Shown piece by piece: positions 49,874 through 63,348 of a DNA stretch of 64,000 nucleotides. Origin of the DNA: Mercurialis annua (Eukaryota > Streptophyta > Magnoliopsida > Malpighiales > Euphorbiaceae). Location: positions 11,604,001 to 11,668,000 of the forward strand of contig NC_065570.1 of NCBI RefSeq assembly GCF_937616625.2, read 5' to 3'. Position 1 is the stretch's first letter. Every line of letters begins with the position of its first letter. The notes beneath the pieces are model-generated. The model saw only the letters and a list, made by a program, of their open reading frames with translations, searched no databases and was not told the DNA's origin. A program made the translations under genes and the position numbers.

Positions 49874-49972
49874 GACCACTTTCGTCCCCATTGAATAAGG
49901 ACGACTTTCCTCCCCATTGAATAAGGACGACTTTCGTCCCCATTGAATAAGGACGACGTTGGTCCCCATTGA
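49874..49972. repeat. 25-bp tandem subterminal repeats
   Basis: About four near-identical units based on GTCCCCATTGAATAAGGACG sit within the left subterminal region of the CACTA derivative. They may serve as transposase binding sites; this is inferred from position. Confidence 0.8.
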
Positions 49973-52636
49973 ATATTTTTACTTTTTAATAAAAATATTT
50001 AATAAATTCATTAATTTATATTATAAAGATAAACAAATAAACAAATAATAAATTTATTTATATTATAAAGATAAACAAATAAATAAATAATCTGAATATT
50101 TATTTTTATTATATCATTCAGAATTGAACAAACAATAATCTACTAAAATTAAAAATTATGTCTCACGTACAAAATACATGTTTAAAATAAATCTACTAAA
50201 AATTATTCAAAAAAATACACTAAGATAATAATGTAATCTTCATGAAAATTATGCCACTGTTCCGCCGCCTAATTACACGTTGTCCTGCAGAAAAACACCT
50301 TTTTAAGTCAATATAAAAAAAATTCAAAAGAAGGAGTTAATATAAGCATGCATAAAAATGGCAGACTAAACTTATTTTCTATAAGAACTACAAAAGTTTT
50401 GCCATGAGAAAATTGCTGAATAATTACAATTTACGACTTCATGGTCAAATTAAATAGAAAAGAGTAAATGCAGTAAATTAAAAATGGATTAATATAAATA
50501 AAAGAAAGAATACGTACCGCCAATTGAACGTCTCTCATTTGGAAAATTGGGCAATTACTAGTGGCTGCAGCCAAATTCTATTGCTTATCAACCATCAAAA
50601 TTTATCTTGTAATTTGTCTCGAAACTTATCTCCAACCATCAAACACATTTGGCTCATCAAATATAAATTGAGAAGAAGGAAGAGTCTCATCTGAATCATG
50701 TGTATCAATTATCCTTTGATTAGTTGGATGTTATTTTAGTGTCGATAGTAACTTTTTACTTATGCTTTTGCATTTGCCTGTCATTTATGAAAAAAAAAAA
50801 GACAACATATTAAAATAATTTTTTTAATCTATTGTAGACACGAATAATAGCAGGGCAATGAGAATGGATACCATTGCCAATTTATTCAGATTCTCATTTT
50901 TCATTAAAAGCCATTTCATAAGTAATTGATTTCAAATCTCATGTAACTTAATTCATGAAAAAATAATCCAACTTTACAGTACATAACATGATGAATGTAT
51001 GCAAGCACATAATTAAAATGAATCGCACGAGTAATATAAATAAATTTAAAAACACGTGCATTAGTAATTGTGTCCAAGATTAAAAAAAAATAGAAGGTGG
51101 TAAATTGATTAGATACTGAATTTATAAAAGCTTAACCATCCTAAATTAAAACCATTTAAATCTTTGTCATGCATTACAACCAGTACCTAACTTAGCCTTT
51201 TTACTTCTTATTTCTTGAAAAGATGATCATTATCATAGATATCAAGTGCTAAGCATGACCATAATCCTAGATAATGTGGAGGTAATAATTCCGTACAACA
51301 AGTCATACTTGACATAGAAAATGATAGAAAACATTTATGAAGTAGAAAGTTGAAAGACTGGTTCCTTGATATATTTATACATTTACATGCATTTAGCAAA
51401 AGAAGACATTATACCTACTAATTTAATGCAAGTTTATACTAAAATTTAATCTATAATAGGCATTTCTGAAAACTATTTGCGGCAATTCTCATAATTGATT
51501 CTATGAGAGAATCAACCCATTGTACGCTTAAAAGAGTTAAAACATTTCTTCACCATACCAACACGAGCTACAACAGGGAGGCAAACTGAAATCATCATAT
51601 ATATAATGAACCTCATTATAGCCAAGTTTCCACAACTAAATAATGGTTTATGCATAATAAACATCGTCTTTAAAACACGAACATTTCATGAAAAATTTCT
51701 ACTGCGGAAATAGTTTAAAACACGAAGATTTCATGAAAAATTTCAGATCAAACTACAAATTATTAGGCAAAAAAAGAATAGACAATTATAAAGACTAAAT
51801 ATAACAGTTGTGTGTGATACTCCAATTTATTAACTAATAATCAAATACAGAGCCAACAAACATTCAAAATCATATACAAATAAAAATAACTCATGAAACA
51901 CACAAAATTACTCCTACTAAAAAACAAGAACATATATCTCCAGCCATTACCATAATTAGGGTTTTAACAAATAATTAATCCGTGGTGGTATTTGCATTAA
52001 CGGAAAATAATCATATTATGGCAGCACTCACTAAATTAAATCACAGAATCAAAGAGGATAGAAACAAACTTACAAGTGGTGATTGAATGTATTGGCCAAG
52101 AGAGTTTTCTATATAACAAAACTGGTTCGCCAATTTTATTGTGCCCACCGATTTCCTAAATTAAAACTTTGATCTCAATCCACCTTCTACAAAAATTTAA
52201 ACAAAGATTATGTCTCTTATTAGAGTAAGATCTTGTTTAATAGAAATATACTGAAAGATTACCGTGATTTTGGTAAGAAAATTTTGAAAAGCAAAGTTTC
52301 AATGATGAATAAACTGTAGAAATTCACTCCTAATGGGTATAAAAAAAGTGCCGCCTCCTTTTTAGGTTTTTTTTTCTAAGTCACCGCTTCTTTTTTAGTT
52401 TAACTAATTAACGTGGGTTATATATTGGTAATTTTATCCTTAATCATTAGGACTCTAATTCACTATCCGATTATTAAAAAAATTCGTCCCCTTTTATTTG
52501 TAGACTTAAATTCTTAATTGAATAAGAAAAGTGGTCCCCAAAAATGTTATAACGAAAGAATTGGGGACAACTTTTGTAAAGGTCTCTATTTTTATTCAAC
52601 TTTATCTTTTGGAGACTATTAAAATATTATGGTCCC

Positions 52637-55319
52637 TGGATTGGGTTGTATTGTTATCAACAATTACTACTAATCAGGTGAGGCACACCACCGCCGCCGT
52701 GATAAGGCCAATTTATTTGTTGAGTTTGAGACTTTGGATCTTCTTTCTTCTCCAGCACGGCGCCTATGCTTACGATGGCAGAGTAGATGCTCAATTTTTT
52801 TCAACTGTTCTCTACCCTTCTCAATCAATTCTTCAATGTGGAAGATGAAGAATGTGGAAGTTTTGTGATTAAGAATGTGGAAGTTTTGTTCGTCTCCTCC
52901 GCCACCACTTATCTGCACCGAGCCGCTGCCGCCGTCTGTTTCTCCAACAAGTAAGTACCTTTAGTTTAATTTGTGAAATTATGTACTGAAAATCTACATT
53001 GTAATGAAATAACCATAAAAAACCGTTTTTATTTTCTGTGAATAAACACAAACCGTTTCCATCCTTTTTGAAATTCAATTTTTTGGCCATGAATCAATTT
53101 TAAATTGTGTTTGTTCCAATAAAACTTCATAAACTCCATAAACGATTTAACCATTTATACTTTTAAAATCACATGTTCAAGGTCATTATCATAATCACAC
53201 AAATTTGATCACAAACCACTTTCCCTACAAATTTATTGGATCCTTCCAATAGAACTCCATAAACAATTTAAACTCTGATACTTTTTAAATCATTTGTTAA
53301 GATTATTATCATAATTGCACAAGTGAAATCGCAGCAACCATACCGTAAAATTATGTCTTTTAAATGCACTTCTTTATTCAAGTTGGGGATGATGATGACC
53401 TTTCATGCGGATGGGTTTCACTAAATTTCCTTTTGTTTTCTTTGGATTTAAATTTCCACGGTTTTTTTTGAGTAAATTTTCACATTTAATTAATTAATAA
53501 ATAATGTTGAAAATTGAAGGTTTGAAAGAAACTTGAACTCAAAAAATTTATAATTTAGAGAGAGGGTGTATCTTCTTCGCTTTCCTACAATTTACTTGGC
53601 AGTAAGATTACTACTTATTTAAGAAATTTTGATTCTATCCATTTAAACTTTCCAATCATTTCTCTTTTAATTTCCACTTTTCCATTGCAAATTCGTATTT
53701 CCCATCATAATACTGTCGATTTGTGTTGTTTAGAATTAAAATTTTATTTTTGATCGAAATAATCAATAATCCTTTTCATAAAAGGTATCAAATTTTGTAT
53801 AAAGATAAATTTGGCGTGATTATATATCATTTATTGGCACTTTCTCTTTAAAGCATCTTAAATAGTCTTCTTTATTTTAAAGAGTATTTTAAAATAATTT
53901 AAAAGTAAAAAATATTTAATACTTCTTAAATTTAAATGATTGTAATTTTTATAATTTAAAATAAATAATTAAAAAAGAAATGATAAAAATAATATTTTGT
54001 GACTTTTTAGAAACAAATAGAAATTTATTTTAACCGTTTAAACTTGAAGAATTAAATTATTTTTTATTTTTTTCAAAATAAAAAATTCATTGAAATATTA
54101 ATTTATATTTTATTTTTTAATAAAGAGTATTTATAAAGAGTTCACAATAGATGCTTTTAAAGAGTGAAGTTTATATATTTGGCAATATTATAAATTTGGA
54201 TGGAATATGAAGTTATTCAACACCGTGTGATATTAAAATGGTCACTTCTCTCATTTACACAGATAAGTACTTTTCTATTTTTTTTCTATTCAATTTCAAT
54301 TATAAATTGATGATTAATATTTATGTAGTATTAGTTTTATGATTACTATTAGAACTTTTGTGCATATATATTGATTAACTTTGTCCTTTTGAATTTGCTA
54401 GATAGCAAGCATTAAACAAAATAAGTTTAATGACAAATTTATTTTTAAGTTTAAAACTTTTGGGTTAGATTTGATTCTTATTAGCCATTTTCAATTTGCA
54501 CTTAAATCCAAATTTGAAATTTCCACTCGGCAATTTCATTTAATACAAATAAATTTAATTAATATATATTTATATTTATCTCTTTTTAAAAAAAAAATAA
54601 ACTTGTCATAGCGTGATTTTAATCAACTATACTATTCAAGTACATTATTTCAATTTTGTATTAGTCCTTTATCTAAAACTAATTAATACTATTATCAACT
54701 TTTGATATTTTAAATAAATATTGAGATATTTGATCGTTTAGTAATGTTTCCATATTCAATTTATCTAGTATGGCGGTAGTACAAAATCTAATTTTCATGG
54801 CCGTTTCTATAGTTACTTTGTGTTTATTTATTTTATCTACTTCACTATTGTATGAATATCATTACTATTCATTTAATAGTGATAAGTTGATAAAATAATA
54901 TTTATTTTAAAAAAAACAAAATAACTATAGACCTATTTTAATGGCAAATAATTTGTTTTATTATTTTTGCTTCGATTTGGCTTTTTCAATTGTGGAATAG
55001 GCACGATGGTTCCTTGGCAGTGGATGCACTAGGACTACAACAGCAATGGAGGAGTTGTTAATTTCAGACATCGTCGTCAAGAATGCTGGAGTAGTTTTAG
55101 TTGATATCTTTGATCTAGTTTTTCGATTTTCGAAAATTAGATTTTAATTGGGTGGCCCATTCGGTGGCTAAAAAGCCCTTGTGGATGACTGCTTTGCAGT
55201 TCTCATCATTTTATTTTGGAATGCTTACTCAATAGTGTTGAGAAGTTATTTCCTATTTGTATATATATCTTTCTTCATTTAATGAAGTTCAATCTTTGAC
55301 AAAAAAAAAAAAAAAAAAA
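52637..55319 (+). mobile_element. Putative LINE-type insertion with poly(A) tail
   Basis: A 20-base A-run ends at 55320 and is followed by TTATGGTCCC. The same ATTATGGTCCC occurs at 52626-52636, giving a candidate 11-bp target duplication. Upstream of the tail, about 55060-55200 reads like the C-terminal RNase H block of plant L1 LINEs (FRFSKIRF, then, after one frameshift, NWVAHSVAKKAL). No reverse transcriptase was found in the remaining 2.3 kb, so the body may be decayed, composite, or only the last 300 bp may be LINE. Confidence 0.45.
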
Positions 55320-55410
55320 ATTATGGTCCCCTATTTTCGTCCCCTTACCTTCCAATTTTTGTAGTGTTTGTTCTTCGCACCAATCCGCCTCCGCCGTTCC
55401 ATTTTTGCCG

Positions 55411-55509
55411 CTTTGCCTCCGCCGTTTCGCCTCCGCCGTTTCGCCTCCGCCGTTTCGCCTCCGCCGTTTCGCCTCCGCCGTTTCGCCTCCGTCATTTCGC
55501 CTCCGCCGT
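55411..55509. repeat. 14-bp minisatellite in left TIR
   Basis: About seven to eight head-to-tail units of TTTCGCCTCCGCCG. The matching place in the right TIR (57400-57510) has similar CCGCCGTT words but no such regular array, so the repeat expanded in one arm only. Confidence 0.9.
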
Positions 55510-55789
55510 TCCGCCATCTTTCTTTTATCATTTTGATTTCAGATCTGAAGTTTTTAATTCTTTTTTTTTCATTTTCAGATCTGTAATTTGTTTATTTTTT
55601 ACTGTTGTTTTCACCATTAAACATGTATAAAGATTATCTTTAAAGAATCTAATACTCATTTCATGTAATGTAGAATAATTTTGTGATTTTATGGAATAAA
55701 ATTCTGTTATTTCTGCATTTTTCTTGTGTTTCTGCGTTTTTTTTATTCTGCAGAACGATTTGTTGATGATGATTGATTGCTGAATTATT

Positions 55790-56690
55790 GCAATGTTACA
55801 GTGTTGTTGATTTTATGTTGATATCAACTGATTTTTTTTATTTTTACATTGACAACTAATAAAATATTGTCTGTGAAATAAACTAAAAAAATTAAATTAA
55901 ATTAAATTGAGACTAGATAATGATATGATAGCATCGGGGAAGAAGACATATAATGATGTTGCATTATTGTAATGTTACAATGTTGATATGGTGTTGATTT
56001 TCGGTTGATATTTTGTTGATTTTAGCATTGGTGAAGTGAAGCAGACAATAATGATGTTGAATTATTGTAATGTTACAATGTTGATCTTATGTTGATATAG
56101 TGTTGACATGGTGTTAACATGGTGTTGATTTTGGTATTGGTAAAAAATATAAATAATGATTTTGAATTATTATAATATTACAAATTTAAATTTATGTTGA
56201 TATTATGTTGATTTTGTGTTGGTATTTTAGATTGGAAAAATAATTTATTAATCTTTGGTTAATTTAATGTTGATTTATTATTGATATATATAAAAAAAAT
56301 ATATGATAAATAATAATTGTTGATTAATTATTAGCAAAAATAAAGGTAAATAAATATTAAAAATAAAAATTAGTGTTAAAAAAGATTTACAAAATTAATA
56401 CTATCCAGTTTATTAAATATTGTTGATATTATGTTTATATGGTGTTGATATTAAAATTGACAAAAATGTCAACAATAAATAATGTACACATGTTGATTTT
56501 ATATTGATTTTGTGTTGATTTTAAATTGATATTTGATTAATTTTAATGACAAATAGTATATACATGTTGATTTTATGTTGATTTTGTGTTGATCTTCAAT
56601 TAATTTTAGGGATATGCGCATGTTAATTTTAGGTTGATTTTAGGTTGACATCGAGTTGATTTTGCGTTGATTTTGATTAATATAGCTTAA
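55790..56690. repeat. Degenerate TGTTGAT-rich tract
   Basis: The word TTGAT recurs dozens of times as TGTTGATTTTATGTTGATAT-like units of changing length. There is no open frame across the tract. It begins within the left arm of the long-TIR element and fills most of its interior. Confidence 0.7.
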
Positions 56691-57713
56691 ATAATTGTAC
56701 ATCAATAAAATTCAACATTGATTTTATAATAAAGTTTGTACGTAGAACATAATATAAGAAGCAAAAAAACCAACCAAATTTCAAAAATGCCGAAATGAAT
56801 TTAGTACATTCTAATAAATTAACACTCTAGAAAATGAAAGTTATAAAACAATGGCTGAATACCAATAGCATATGTTTATATAGGGAATTACAGAACGTTT
56901 ATCGAGAAAAAACACACAAAGAGATCAATCATTCAAACAAATATGTGCACTCCACATTCCATCCTGCTGCTTTTCAAATAAACATCTATTCCGCAAACTT
57001 ACAGGAGGCATTTATTTCACAGACAATAATATCTTGTTTGTCAATGTTAAAATAAAAAAAATTAGTTGATATCAACATAATATCAACATAAAATCAACAA
57101 CACTGTAACATTACAATAATTCAGCAATCAATCATCATCTACAAATCATTCTGCTGAATAAAAAAAATGCAGAAATACAACAAAACACAAAAAGATGCAG
57201 AGTTAACAGAATTTTATTACATAAAATCACAAAATTATTCTACATAACATGAAATAAGTATTAGATTCTTTAAAGATACTCTTTATACATGTTTAATGGT
57301 GAATAAACAGTAAAACATAAACAAATTACAGATCTGAAAATGAAAAAAAAGAACAAAAAAATTCAGATCTAAAATCAAAAAGAGAAAAGAAAGATGGCGC
57401 GGCGAGACAAAGATGGAACGACGGAGGCAAAACGACGGAGATGGAACAGCAAAAACTGAACAGCGGAGGCGGAATGGCGGAAGCGGAACGGCGGAAGCGA
57501 AGGAATAAGAACGTGGATAAACTCTGCTGGACTCGTGGAGAAGAAGAAGGAGCCGCCAAAATTCAAGAGAAAAAAAAAGAAACAGTAGAAAAGTAAGAAT
57601 TCAAAGAAATTAGGTTATAATTTTAATTTTGGATGGTATGAAATGTAAACTTTGACTTTGCACTGTATAAAAGTAAATTTGGGCCAATTTTCAGTATATT
57701 GGGTAAAAAGCCC

Positions 57714-58683
57714 TAAATATTACTAATATACTTAATGTAGATCAATTAAGTCTGTTTTTCGTGTGCCGAGGGAGGTAGTATTTAATTTTTTTCTAAAGAA
57801 AATTAGTCCTTATCTCTGTTTTATTGACTACTTATGCTCTATCCCTAAACTCCGATCAGCAGTGACCTCCGATCACTTGCCTCCGCCTGTCACCAGCCTC
57901 CAGTCCCCCAAAATCCGGTCACTATCTCGTCATCAGCCGCCAATACCGCTCGGCTGATTCTGTTGGCATCTGTAGGTTGATAACAAATGATTGCCTAAAT
58001 TAGTATTTTGATCAATCTGCTAATTTTTTTGTATAGGATATTGACCATTATTATCAGGAAATTAATTTGCATTGCTTTGTTAACAGATGAACTTAAAATT
58101 AAAAAATTTAGATTTGGTTTTGTTTCTCTAACCATTATTTTTTTATTATTTCTTTAATTTGGACTAATGTGAGTTTATTGTGATGATACTGTATGATTGT
58201 GAAGATGTATATCTCTGTATGATGCTAATAATTGCTGTAATGATTGTTGTTATGTCTAAAATATGTTAATGAGCTCATCTTTTTTCTAAAAAGGTTATTA
58301 AAATTTTATATCTTTTGCTTCTCAAAAATCTTTAAGTTTGCCTTTTTTGTATCTTTTGTGTCAAGTTCAGGGGAAGAATAATTCTATCTCCTTTTGAAAT
58401 TATGGACTTTTCTGGCAATAATTTGTTTTTAGCCAAAGTTAAATTCTTGCAAAATCATCCTTAACTTTGAATTCTTTTCTTTTTTATTATTCAATTGAAG
58501 GAATTGCAACTCAAACATAAAACTGAATTGGATTAGATTCTTGCATTTTTGGACTTTCTAAACATGGAATGTTATATATGCATACGCTCGATTTCTCATT
58601 TTATTTAGCGGACTTAAGTGTTTTTTTATTGTTTCTTGTAGGTTTGATCATACAATTGAACTTTTTGAGACTTGTGATTTTGA
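57714..58683 (+). promoter_or_regulatory. OXP1 5' flank with likely leader intron
   Basis: A C-rich stretch (57850-57970) looks like a 5' leader exon. TGTAG/GTTGAT at 57975-57976 could be a donor, and TTTCTTGTAG/GTTTGATC at 58641-58642 is a good acceptor just 42 bp before the OXP1 ATG, giving a 666-bp leader intron. This is a splice-signal inference only. Confidence 0.45.
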
Positions 58684-61600
58684 ATGGGGAGTATCAAGGA
58701 AGAGAAACTCCGATTTTGCATTGACAGAGGTGGTACTTTTACTGACGTTTATGCTGAAATTCCCGGTAAATCTGATGGCCGAGTTTTGAAATTATTATCT
58801 GTTGATCCTGCGAATTACGATGATGCTCCTGTTGAAGGAATTCGTAGGATAATTGAAGAGTATACGGGCAAAAAAATTCCGAGAGCTTCAAAAATTCCGA
58901 CCGATAAGATTGAGTGGATACGTATGGGTACAACTGTGGCCACAAATGCACTTTTGGAGAGAAAAGGTGAAAGAATTGCACTTTGTGTGACTCGTGGCTT
59001 CCGGGATCTGTTACAGATTGGTAACCAGGCTCGCCCCAATATTTTTGATCTCACTGTTGCGAAACCCTCAAATCTTTACGAGGAAGTCTTAGAGGTTGAT
59101 GAAAGAGTTCAGCTTGTTCTTGATAATGAGGAAATTGACGAAAATTCTTCATTGTCTGTAGTTAAAGGTGTCTCGGGTGAACTTGTTAGGGTCTTGAAGC
59201 CACTAGATGAAGAAGCCTTGAAGCCGCTATTGAAAGGTTTATTGAAGAAAGGGATTCACTGTTTGGCTGTTGTATTGTTGCATTCTTATACATTCCCACA
59301 GCATGAATTAGCTGTTGAAAAGCTGGCTGCGAGTTTGGGTTTCAGACATGTTTCGTTATCCTCTGCCTTGAGTCCCATGGTTAGAGCTGTTCCGAGGGGT
59401 TTAACAGCTAGTGTGGATGCTTACTTAACCCCAGTTATCAAAGAGTACTTATCGGGATTCATTTCTAGATTTGATGAAGGCGTAGGGAAGGTGAATGTTC
59501 AATTTATGCAATCGGATGGAGGACTTGCACCTGAAAGTAGATTTTCAGGGCATAAAGCTGTTTTATCGGGTCCCGCAGGTGGAGTTGTTGGTTATTCCCA
59601 GACTCTTTTTGGGCTGGAAACAGAGAAACCGCTTATTGGGTTTGATATGGGTGGTACATCAACTGACGTTAGCCGTTATGCTGGGAGTTACGAGCAAGTC
59701 CTTGAGACCCAGATTGCTGGTGCCATTATACAAGCACCTCAGCTTGATATAAATACTGTAGCTGCTGGTGGTGGATCAAAGTTGAAGTTCCAATTTGGTG
59801 CTTTTCGCGTAGGACCTGAATCAGTGGGTGCTCACCCTGGTCCTGTTTGTTATCGGAAAGGAGGGGAATTGGCTGTTACTGATGCTAACCTTGTTTTAGG
59901 ATATGTTATTCCTGATTATTTTCCTTCGATTTTTGGCCCTAATGAAGATCAGCCATTAGATATTGAGGCAACTAGAGCAGAATTTAAGAAACTTGCGCTG
60001 CAAATAAACTCCTACAGGAAGAGCCAAGATTCATCTTCAAAGGACATGACAGTTGAAGAGATTGCATTGGGATTTGTCAATGTTGCAAATGAAACAATGT
60101 GCCGTCCTATTAGGCAATTGACTGAGATGAAAGGTCATGAGACCAGGAACCATGCTCTTGGTTGCTTCGGTGGTGCTGGGCCACAGCATGCTTGTGCAAT
60201 TGCTAGGTCATTGGGTATGAAAGAAGTACTCGTTCACAGGTTTTGTGGGATCTTAAGTGCTTATGGCATGGGATTGGCGGATGTTGTAGAAGAGGCACAG
60301 GAGCCATATTCTGCTGTCTATGGTCCTGAGTCGGTCTTGGAGGCTTCTCGCAGAGAAGATATTTTATTAAAACAGGTGAAGCAGAAGCTACAAGGGCAAG
60401 GATTTAGGGATGAAAACATTACAACAGAGGCATATTTAAATTTGAGGTATGAAGGTACAGATACTTCTATTATGGTAAAGAGACACGTAAATGAAGATGG
60501 ATTAGGCTGTGACTTTGCTGTTGAGTTTGTAAAGCTATTCCAGAAGGAGTATGGATTCAAACTGCAGAGCAGGAACATTCTTATATGTGATGTAAGAGTT
60601 CGAGGTATCGGAGTTACTAACATATTGAAACCACAAGTCTTACAGTCTGCTTTTGGTTCTCTAAAGATTGAAGGCCACTACAAGATTTTCGTTGGTGATG
60701 TATGGCATGATGCACCTCTTTTCAAGCTTGAAAATCTGGGGCCGGGACACGTTATGCCTGGCCCTGTAATCATCATGAATGGAAATAGTACTGTAATAGT
60801 GGAACCCAACTGCAAAGCGACCATAACAAAATACGGAAACATTAAAATTGAAATTGAATCTAACTTAAATACTGTGAAAGTAGCTGAAAAAGTAGCAGAT
60901 GTTGTGCAGCTTTCAATATTCAATCATAGGTTTATGGGGATTGCTGAACAAATGGGGCGGACACTGCAGAGAACTTCCATATCAACAAATATCAAAGAAA
61001 GGCTGGATTTCTCTTGTGCCCTCTTTGGTCCTGATGGGGGACTAGTTGCTAATGCTCCCCATGTTCCTGTGCACCTCGGCGCTATGTCCAGTACAGTCAG
61101 ATGGCAACTCAATTACTGGGGTGACAATTTGAACGATGGTGATGTGCTAGTTTCCAATCATCCATGTGCTGGAGGTAGCCATCTTCCTGATATAACCGTC
61201 GTCACACCCGTATTTGACAAGGGGAAACTGGTTTTTTTTGTTGCAAGTAGAGGGCATCATGCAGAGATTGGGGGAATTACTCCAGGAAGTATGCCTCCAT
61301 TTTCGAAGTCTATATGGGAAGAAGGAGCTGCAATTAAAGCATTTAAGCTTGTGGAAAGGGGAGTTTTTCAGGAAGAAGGAATTATCAAACTTCTCAAGTT
61401 CCCTTGTTCAGATGAATCATCATTTAAAATCCCAGGAACTCGCCGGCTTCAAGATAATCTATCAGATTTACATGCGCAAGTAGCTGCAAACCAGAGGGGA
61501 ATTTCCCTTATCAAAGAATTGATTGAGCAGTATGGTTTGGAAACTGTTCAGGCATACATGACATATGTGCAGCTTAATGCAGAAGGAGCAGTGAGAGAGA

Positions 61601-62487
61601 TGCTCAAGTCAGTTGCTGCTCGAGTTTCATCCGAGCGAGACATTTTTGGAGAAAATAATTCTATAACCATTGAGGAAGAGGATTACATGGATGATGGTTC
61701 AGTGATACATCTAAAACTTACTATTGATTCAGAAAAAGGGGAGGCGTTTTTTGATTTTAGTGGGACTAGCCCTGAGGTATACGGCAATTGGAATGCGCCC
61801 GAGGCAGTAACAGCTGCTGCAGTCATATACTGCCTTCGCTGTTTAGTGGATGTAGAAATTCCTCTCAACCAGGGTTGCTTGGCCCCGGTTAAAATTCATA
61901 TATCCCCAGGCTCGTTCCTGTCTCCCAGCGACAAGGCGGCTGTGGTTGGAGGCAACGTTCTTACGTCTCAAAGAATAACTGATGTCGTATTAACTGCATT
62001 TCAGGCCTGTGCTTGCTCTCAGGGCTGTATGAACAATCTCACTTTTGGGGACAATACTTTTGGTTATTACGAAACAATTGGTGGTGGAAGCGGAGCTGGC
62101 CCCACCTGGAATGGAACAAGCGGAGTGCAGTGTCATATGACTAATACACGTATGACTGATCCGGAAATTTTTGAGCAGAGGTATCCTGTTCTTCTGCATA
62201 AATTTGGTCTAAGAGAGAACAGCGGTGGAGATGGAGTTCATAAAGGGGGTGATGGGCTTGTAAGGGAGATAGAGTTCAGGCGGGCAGTGGTGGTAAGCAT
62301 TCTTTCCGAGAGGCGAGTTCACGCACCAAGAGGCTTAAAAGGAGGCAAAGACGGTGCCCGTGGCGCTAACTTCTTGATTACAAAAGATAAAAGGAAAGTT
62401 TTCCTTGGAGGTAAGAACACAGTAGAGGTGCAGAGTGGAGAAATTCTTCAGATTCTAACGCCAGGCGGTGGTGGATGGGGATCCTAG
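58684..62487 (+). CDS. OXP1: 5-oxoprolinase (ATP-hydrolysing)
   Basis: Hydrolyses 5-oxoproline to glutamate using ATP, recycling 5-oxoproline from glutathione breakdown in the cytosol. It is a single exon of 1267 residues, the usual length for plant OXP1. The N-terminal hydantoinase A half shows [12 protein letters not shown] at about residues 14-25 and [19 protein letters not shown] near 320. The hydantoinase B half begins near residue 745 with [20 protein letters not shown] and includes [15 protein letters not shown]. The protein ends with the family's Gly-rich tail, LTPGGGGWG. No frameshift, stop or missing motif was seen. Confidence 0.97.
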   Translation: MGSIKEEKLRFCIDRGGTFTDVYAEIPGKSDGRVLKLLSVDPANYDDAPVEGIRRIIEEYTGKKIPRASKIPTDKIEWIRMGTTVATNALLERKGERIALCVTRGFRDLLQIGNQARPNIFDLTVAKPSNLYEEVLEVDERVQLVLDNEEIDENSSLSVVKGVSGELVRVLKPLDEEALKPLLKGLLKKGIHCLAVVLLHSYTFPQHELAVEKLAASLGFRHVSLSSALSPMVRAVPRGLTASVDAYLTPVIKEYLSGFISRFDEGVGKVNVQFMQSDGGLAPESRFSGHKAVLSGPAGGVVGYSQTLFGLETEKPLIGFDMGGTSTDVSRYAGSYEQVLETQIAGAIIQAPQLDINTVAAGGGSKLKFQFGAFRVGPESVGAHPGPVCYRKGGELAVTDANLVLGYVIPDYFPSIFGPNEDQPLDIEATRAEFKKLALQINSYRKSQDSSSKDMTVEEIALGFVNVANETMCRPIRQLTEMKGHETRNHALGCFGGAGPQHACAIARSLGMKEVLVHRFCGILSAYGMGLADVVEEAQEPYSAVYGPESVLEASRREDILLKQVKQKLQGQGFRDENITTEAYLNLRYEGTDTSIMVKRHVNEDGLGCDFAVEFVKLFQKEYGFKLQSRNILICDVRVRGIGVTNILKPQVLQSAFGSLKIEGHYKIFVGDVWHDAPLFKLENLGPGHVMPGPVIIMNGNSTVIVEPNCKATITKYGNIKIEIESNLNTVKVAEKVADVVQLSIFNHRFMGIAEQMGRTLQRTSISTNIKERLDFSCALFGPDGGLVANAPHVPVHLGAMSSTVRWQLNYWGDNLNDGDVLVSNHPCAGGSHLPDITVVTPVFDKGKLVFFVASRGHHAEIGGITPGSMPPFSKSIWEEGAAIKAFKLVERGVFQEEGIIKLLKFPCSDESSFKIPGTRRLQDNLSDLHAQVAANQRGISLIKELIEQYGLETVQAYMTYVQLNAEGAVREMLKSVAARVSSERDIFGENNSITIEEEDYMDDGSVIHLKLTIDSEKGEAFFDFSGTSPEVYGNWNAPEAVTAAAVIYCLRCLVDVEIPLNQGCLAPVKIHISPGSFLSPSDKAAVVGGNVLTSQRITDVVLTAFQACACSQGCMNNLTFGDNTFGYYETIGGGSGAGPTWNGTSGVQCHMTNTRMTDPEIFEQRYPVLLHKFGLRENSGGDGVHKGGDGLVREIEFRRAVVVSILSERRVHAPRGLKGGKDGARGANFLITKDKRKVFLGGKNTVEVQSGEILQILTPGGGGWGS

Positions 62488-63348
62488 TTGATCTGAAGAA
62501 ATTACTGCATTTTTCATCGTTGCAAATGCTCCCTTTGCTTCTAAAATTTGTATGTACTATATTATGTAAGTAGGTTTATTAATCTGAAAGCCTCTTTGTT
62601 CTTGTTCATTTTTGGTTCACATGCAGTTCTTATTTATTTATTGTTGTCCAAAGCAATTCTTATGTTTTTGTAAATGCTTGGTAAATTAATATGTTTTCGT
62701 AAATGCTTGGTAAATTAATATGTTTTTTAGACAACTTATGTTCATTTTCGTTTAAAAACGATTTGAAGTTAGGCTTGTATCCGAATTCAGTGATATTTTA
62801 CTGCAAATGATGAACTTGGATTACATTGAGTAAATTTGACTCGGTCAGTTGATTTTTTGTACACTTCTTTAATGATGCTTCTGCTCCCAGCACAACCACA
62901 TATGAGTTCTTAGTGATGGATTTAGTTGTTTCAGAAATGAATATTTTATTGTCAAATCTATCTCTGCTAGAGTTGAACAATAAACTCACTTGTAATTTTA
63001 TTATTCATTTTGGTTTTAGGTTGTACATAATTTGTAAGAATAATTACTATTTACTCTTGAGTTTAGATCCGAAGTATTATCACTTCGTGATTTTAAAAAA
63101 ATCAACGGTTTTTCCTCATATGCTTGATTAAATTAATTATTTTTTTCTTTAGTCAGTTCAATCCGTTTGTAGTGTGTCTGTGTGCCACCTCCCCCTTGAT
63201 TAATTAGCTTAAGTGTGCTTAAATAGTAGTTTTTAGGGTTTACAAGTGATTGAGTTGTGCTAGGAGAATACAAGTGAGTGGTTAGATAGGTTATGAACAC
63301 TAATTAGAATAATTAACAAATTATATTCTAATTAAGTGATAAATGTTA
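62488..63348. other. OXP1 3' flank, no gene seen
   Basis: Begins with the likely OXP1 3' UTR. A 26-base segment with TTTTGTAAATGCTTGGTAAA is tandemly duplicated near 62668-62725. No ORF of note. Confidence 0.45.

Larger units (their letters stand above)
49655..55366. mobile_element. Non-autonomous CACTA element, 5712 bp
   Basis: Ends CACTACAAAAA and TTTTTGTAGTG are flanked by TTT on both sides (49652-49654 and 55367-55369). Subterminal GGGGACGAAAG/CTTTCGTCCCC motifs occur at the left (49730-49970) and right (52480-52640 and 55321-55345). No transposase domain was found in the interior, which is AT-rich, so it depends on an enzyme supplied elsewhere. The right subterminal region is split by a poly(A)-tailed insertion. 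Confidence 0.88.
49431..57713. mobile_element. Long-TIR (Mutator-like) element split by CACTA
   Basis: The left terminus GGGCTTTTTACTCAAATA and the right terminus, reversed, GGGCTTTTTACCCAATATA define inverted repeats that continue, at good similarity, through the GATCTGTAATTTGTTTAT and AAACATGTATAAAGA blocks. The left arm ends near 55850 and the right arm starts near 57057, so each arm is about 0.65-0.7 kb once the CACTA insertion in the left arm is removed. Flanking 9-mers TAAATAAAT and TAAATATTA agree only partly. The interior is non-coding. Total size without CACTA is about 2.6 kb. Confidence 0.7.

Noticed and set aside
49874..49972. Regular 25-bp repeats resembling a CRISPR array
   Set aside because: The units are contiguous without unique spacers and lie in the subterminal zone of a plant CACTA element.
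55364..55630. Pro/Phe/Arg-rich open frames on both strands
   Set aside because: Produced by the 14-bp minisatellite, which has few stops in any frame.
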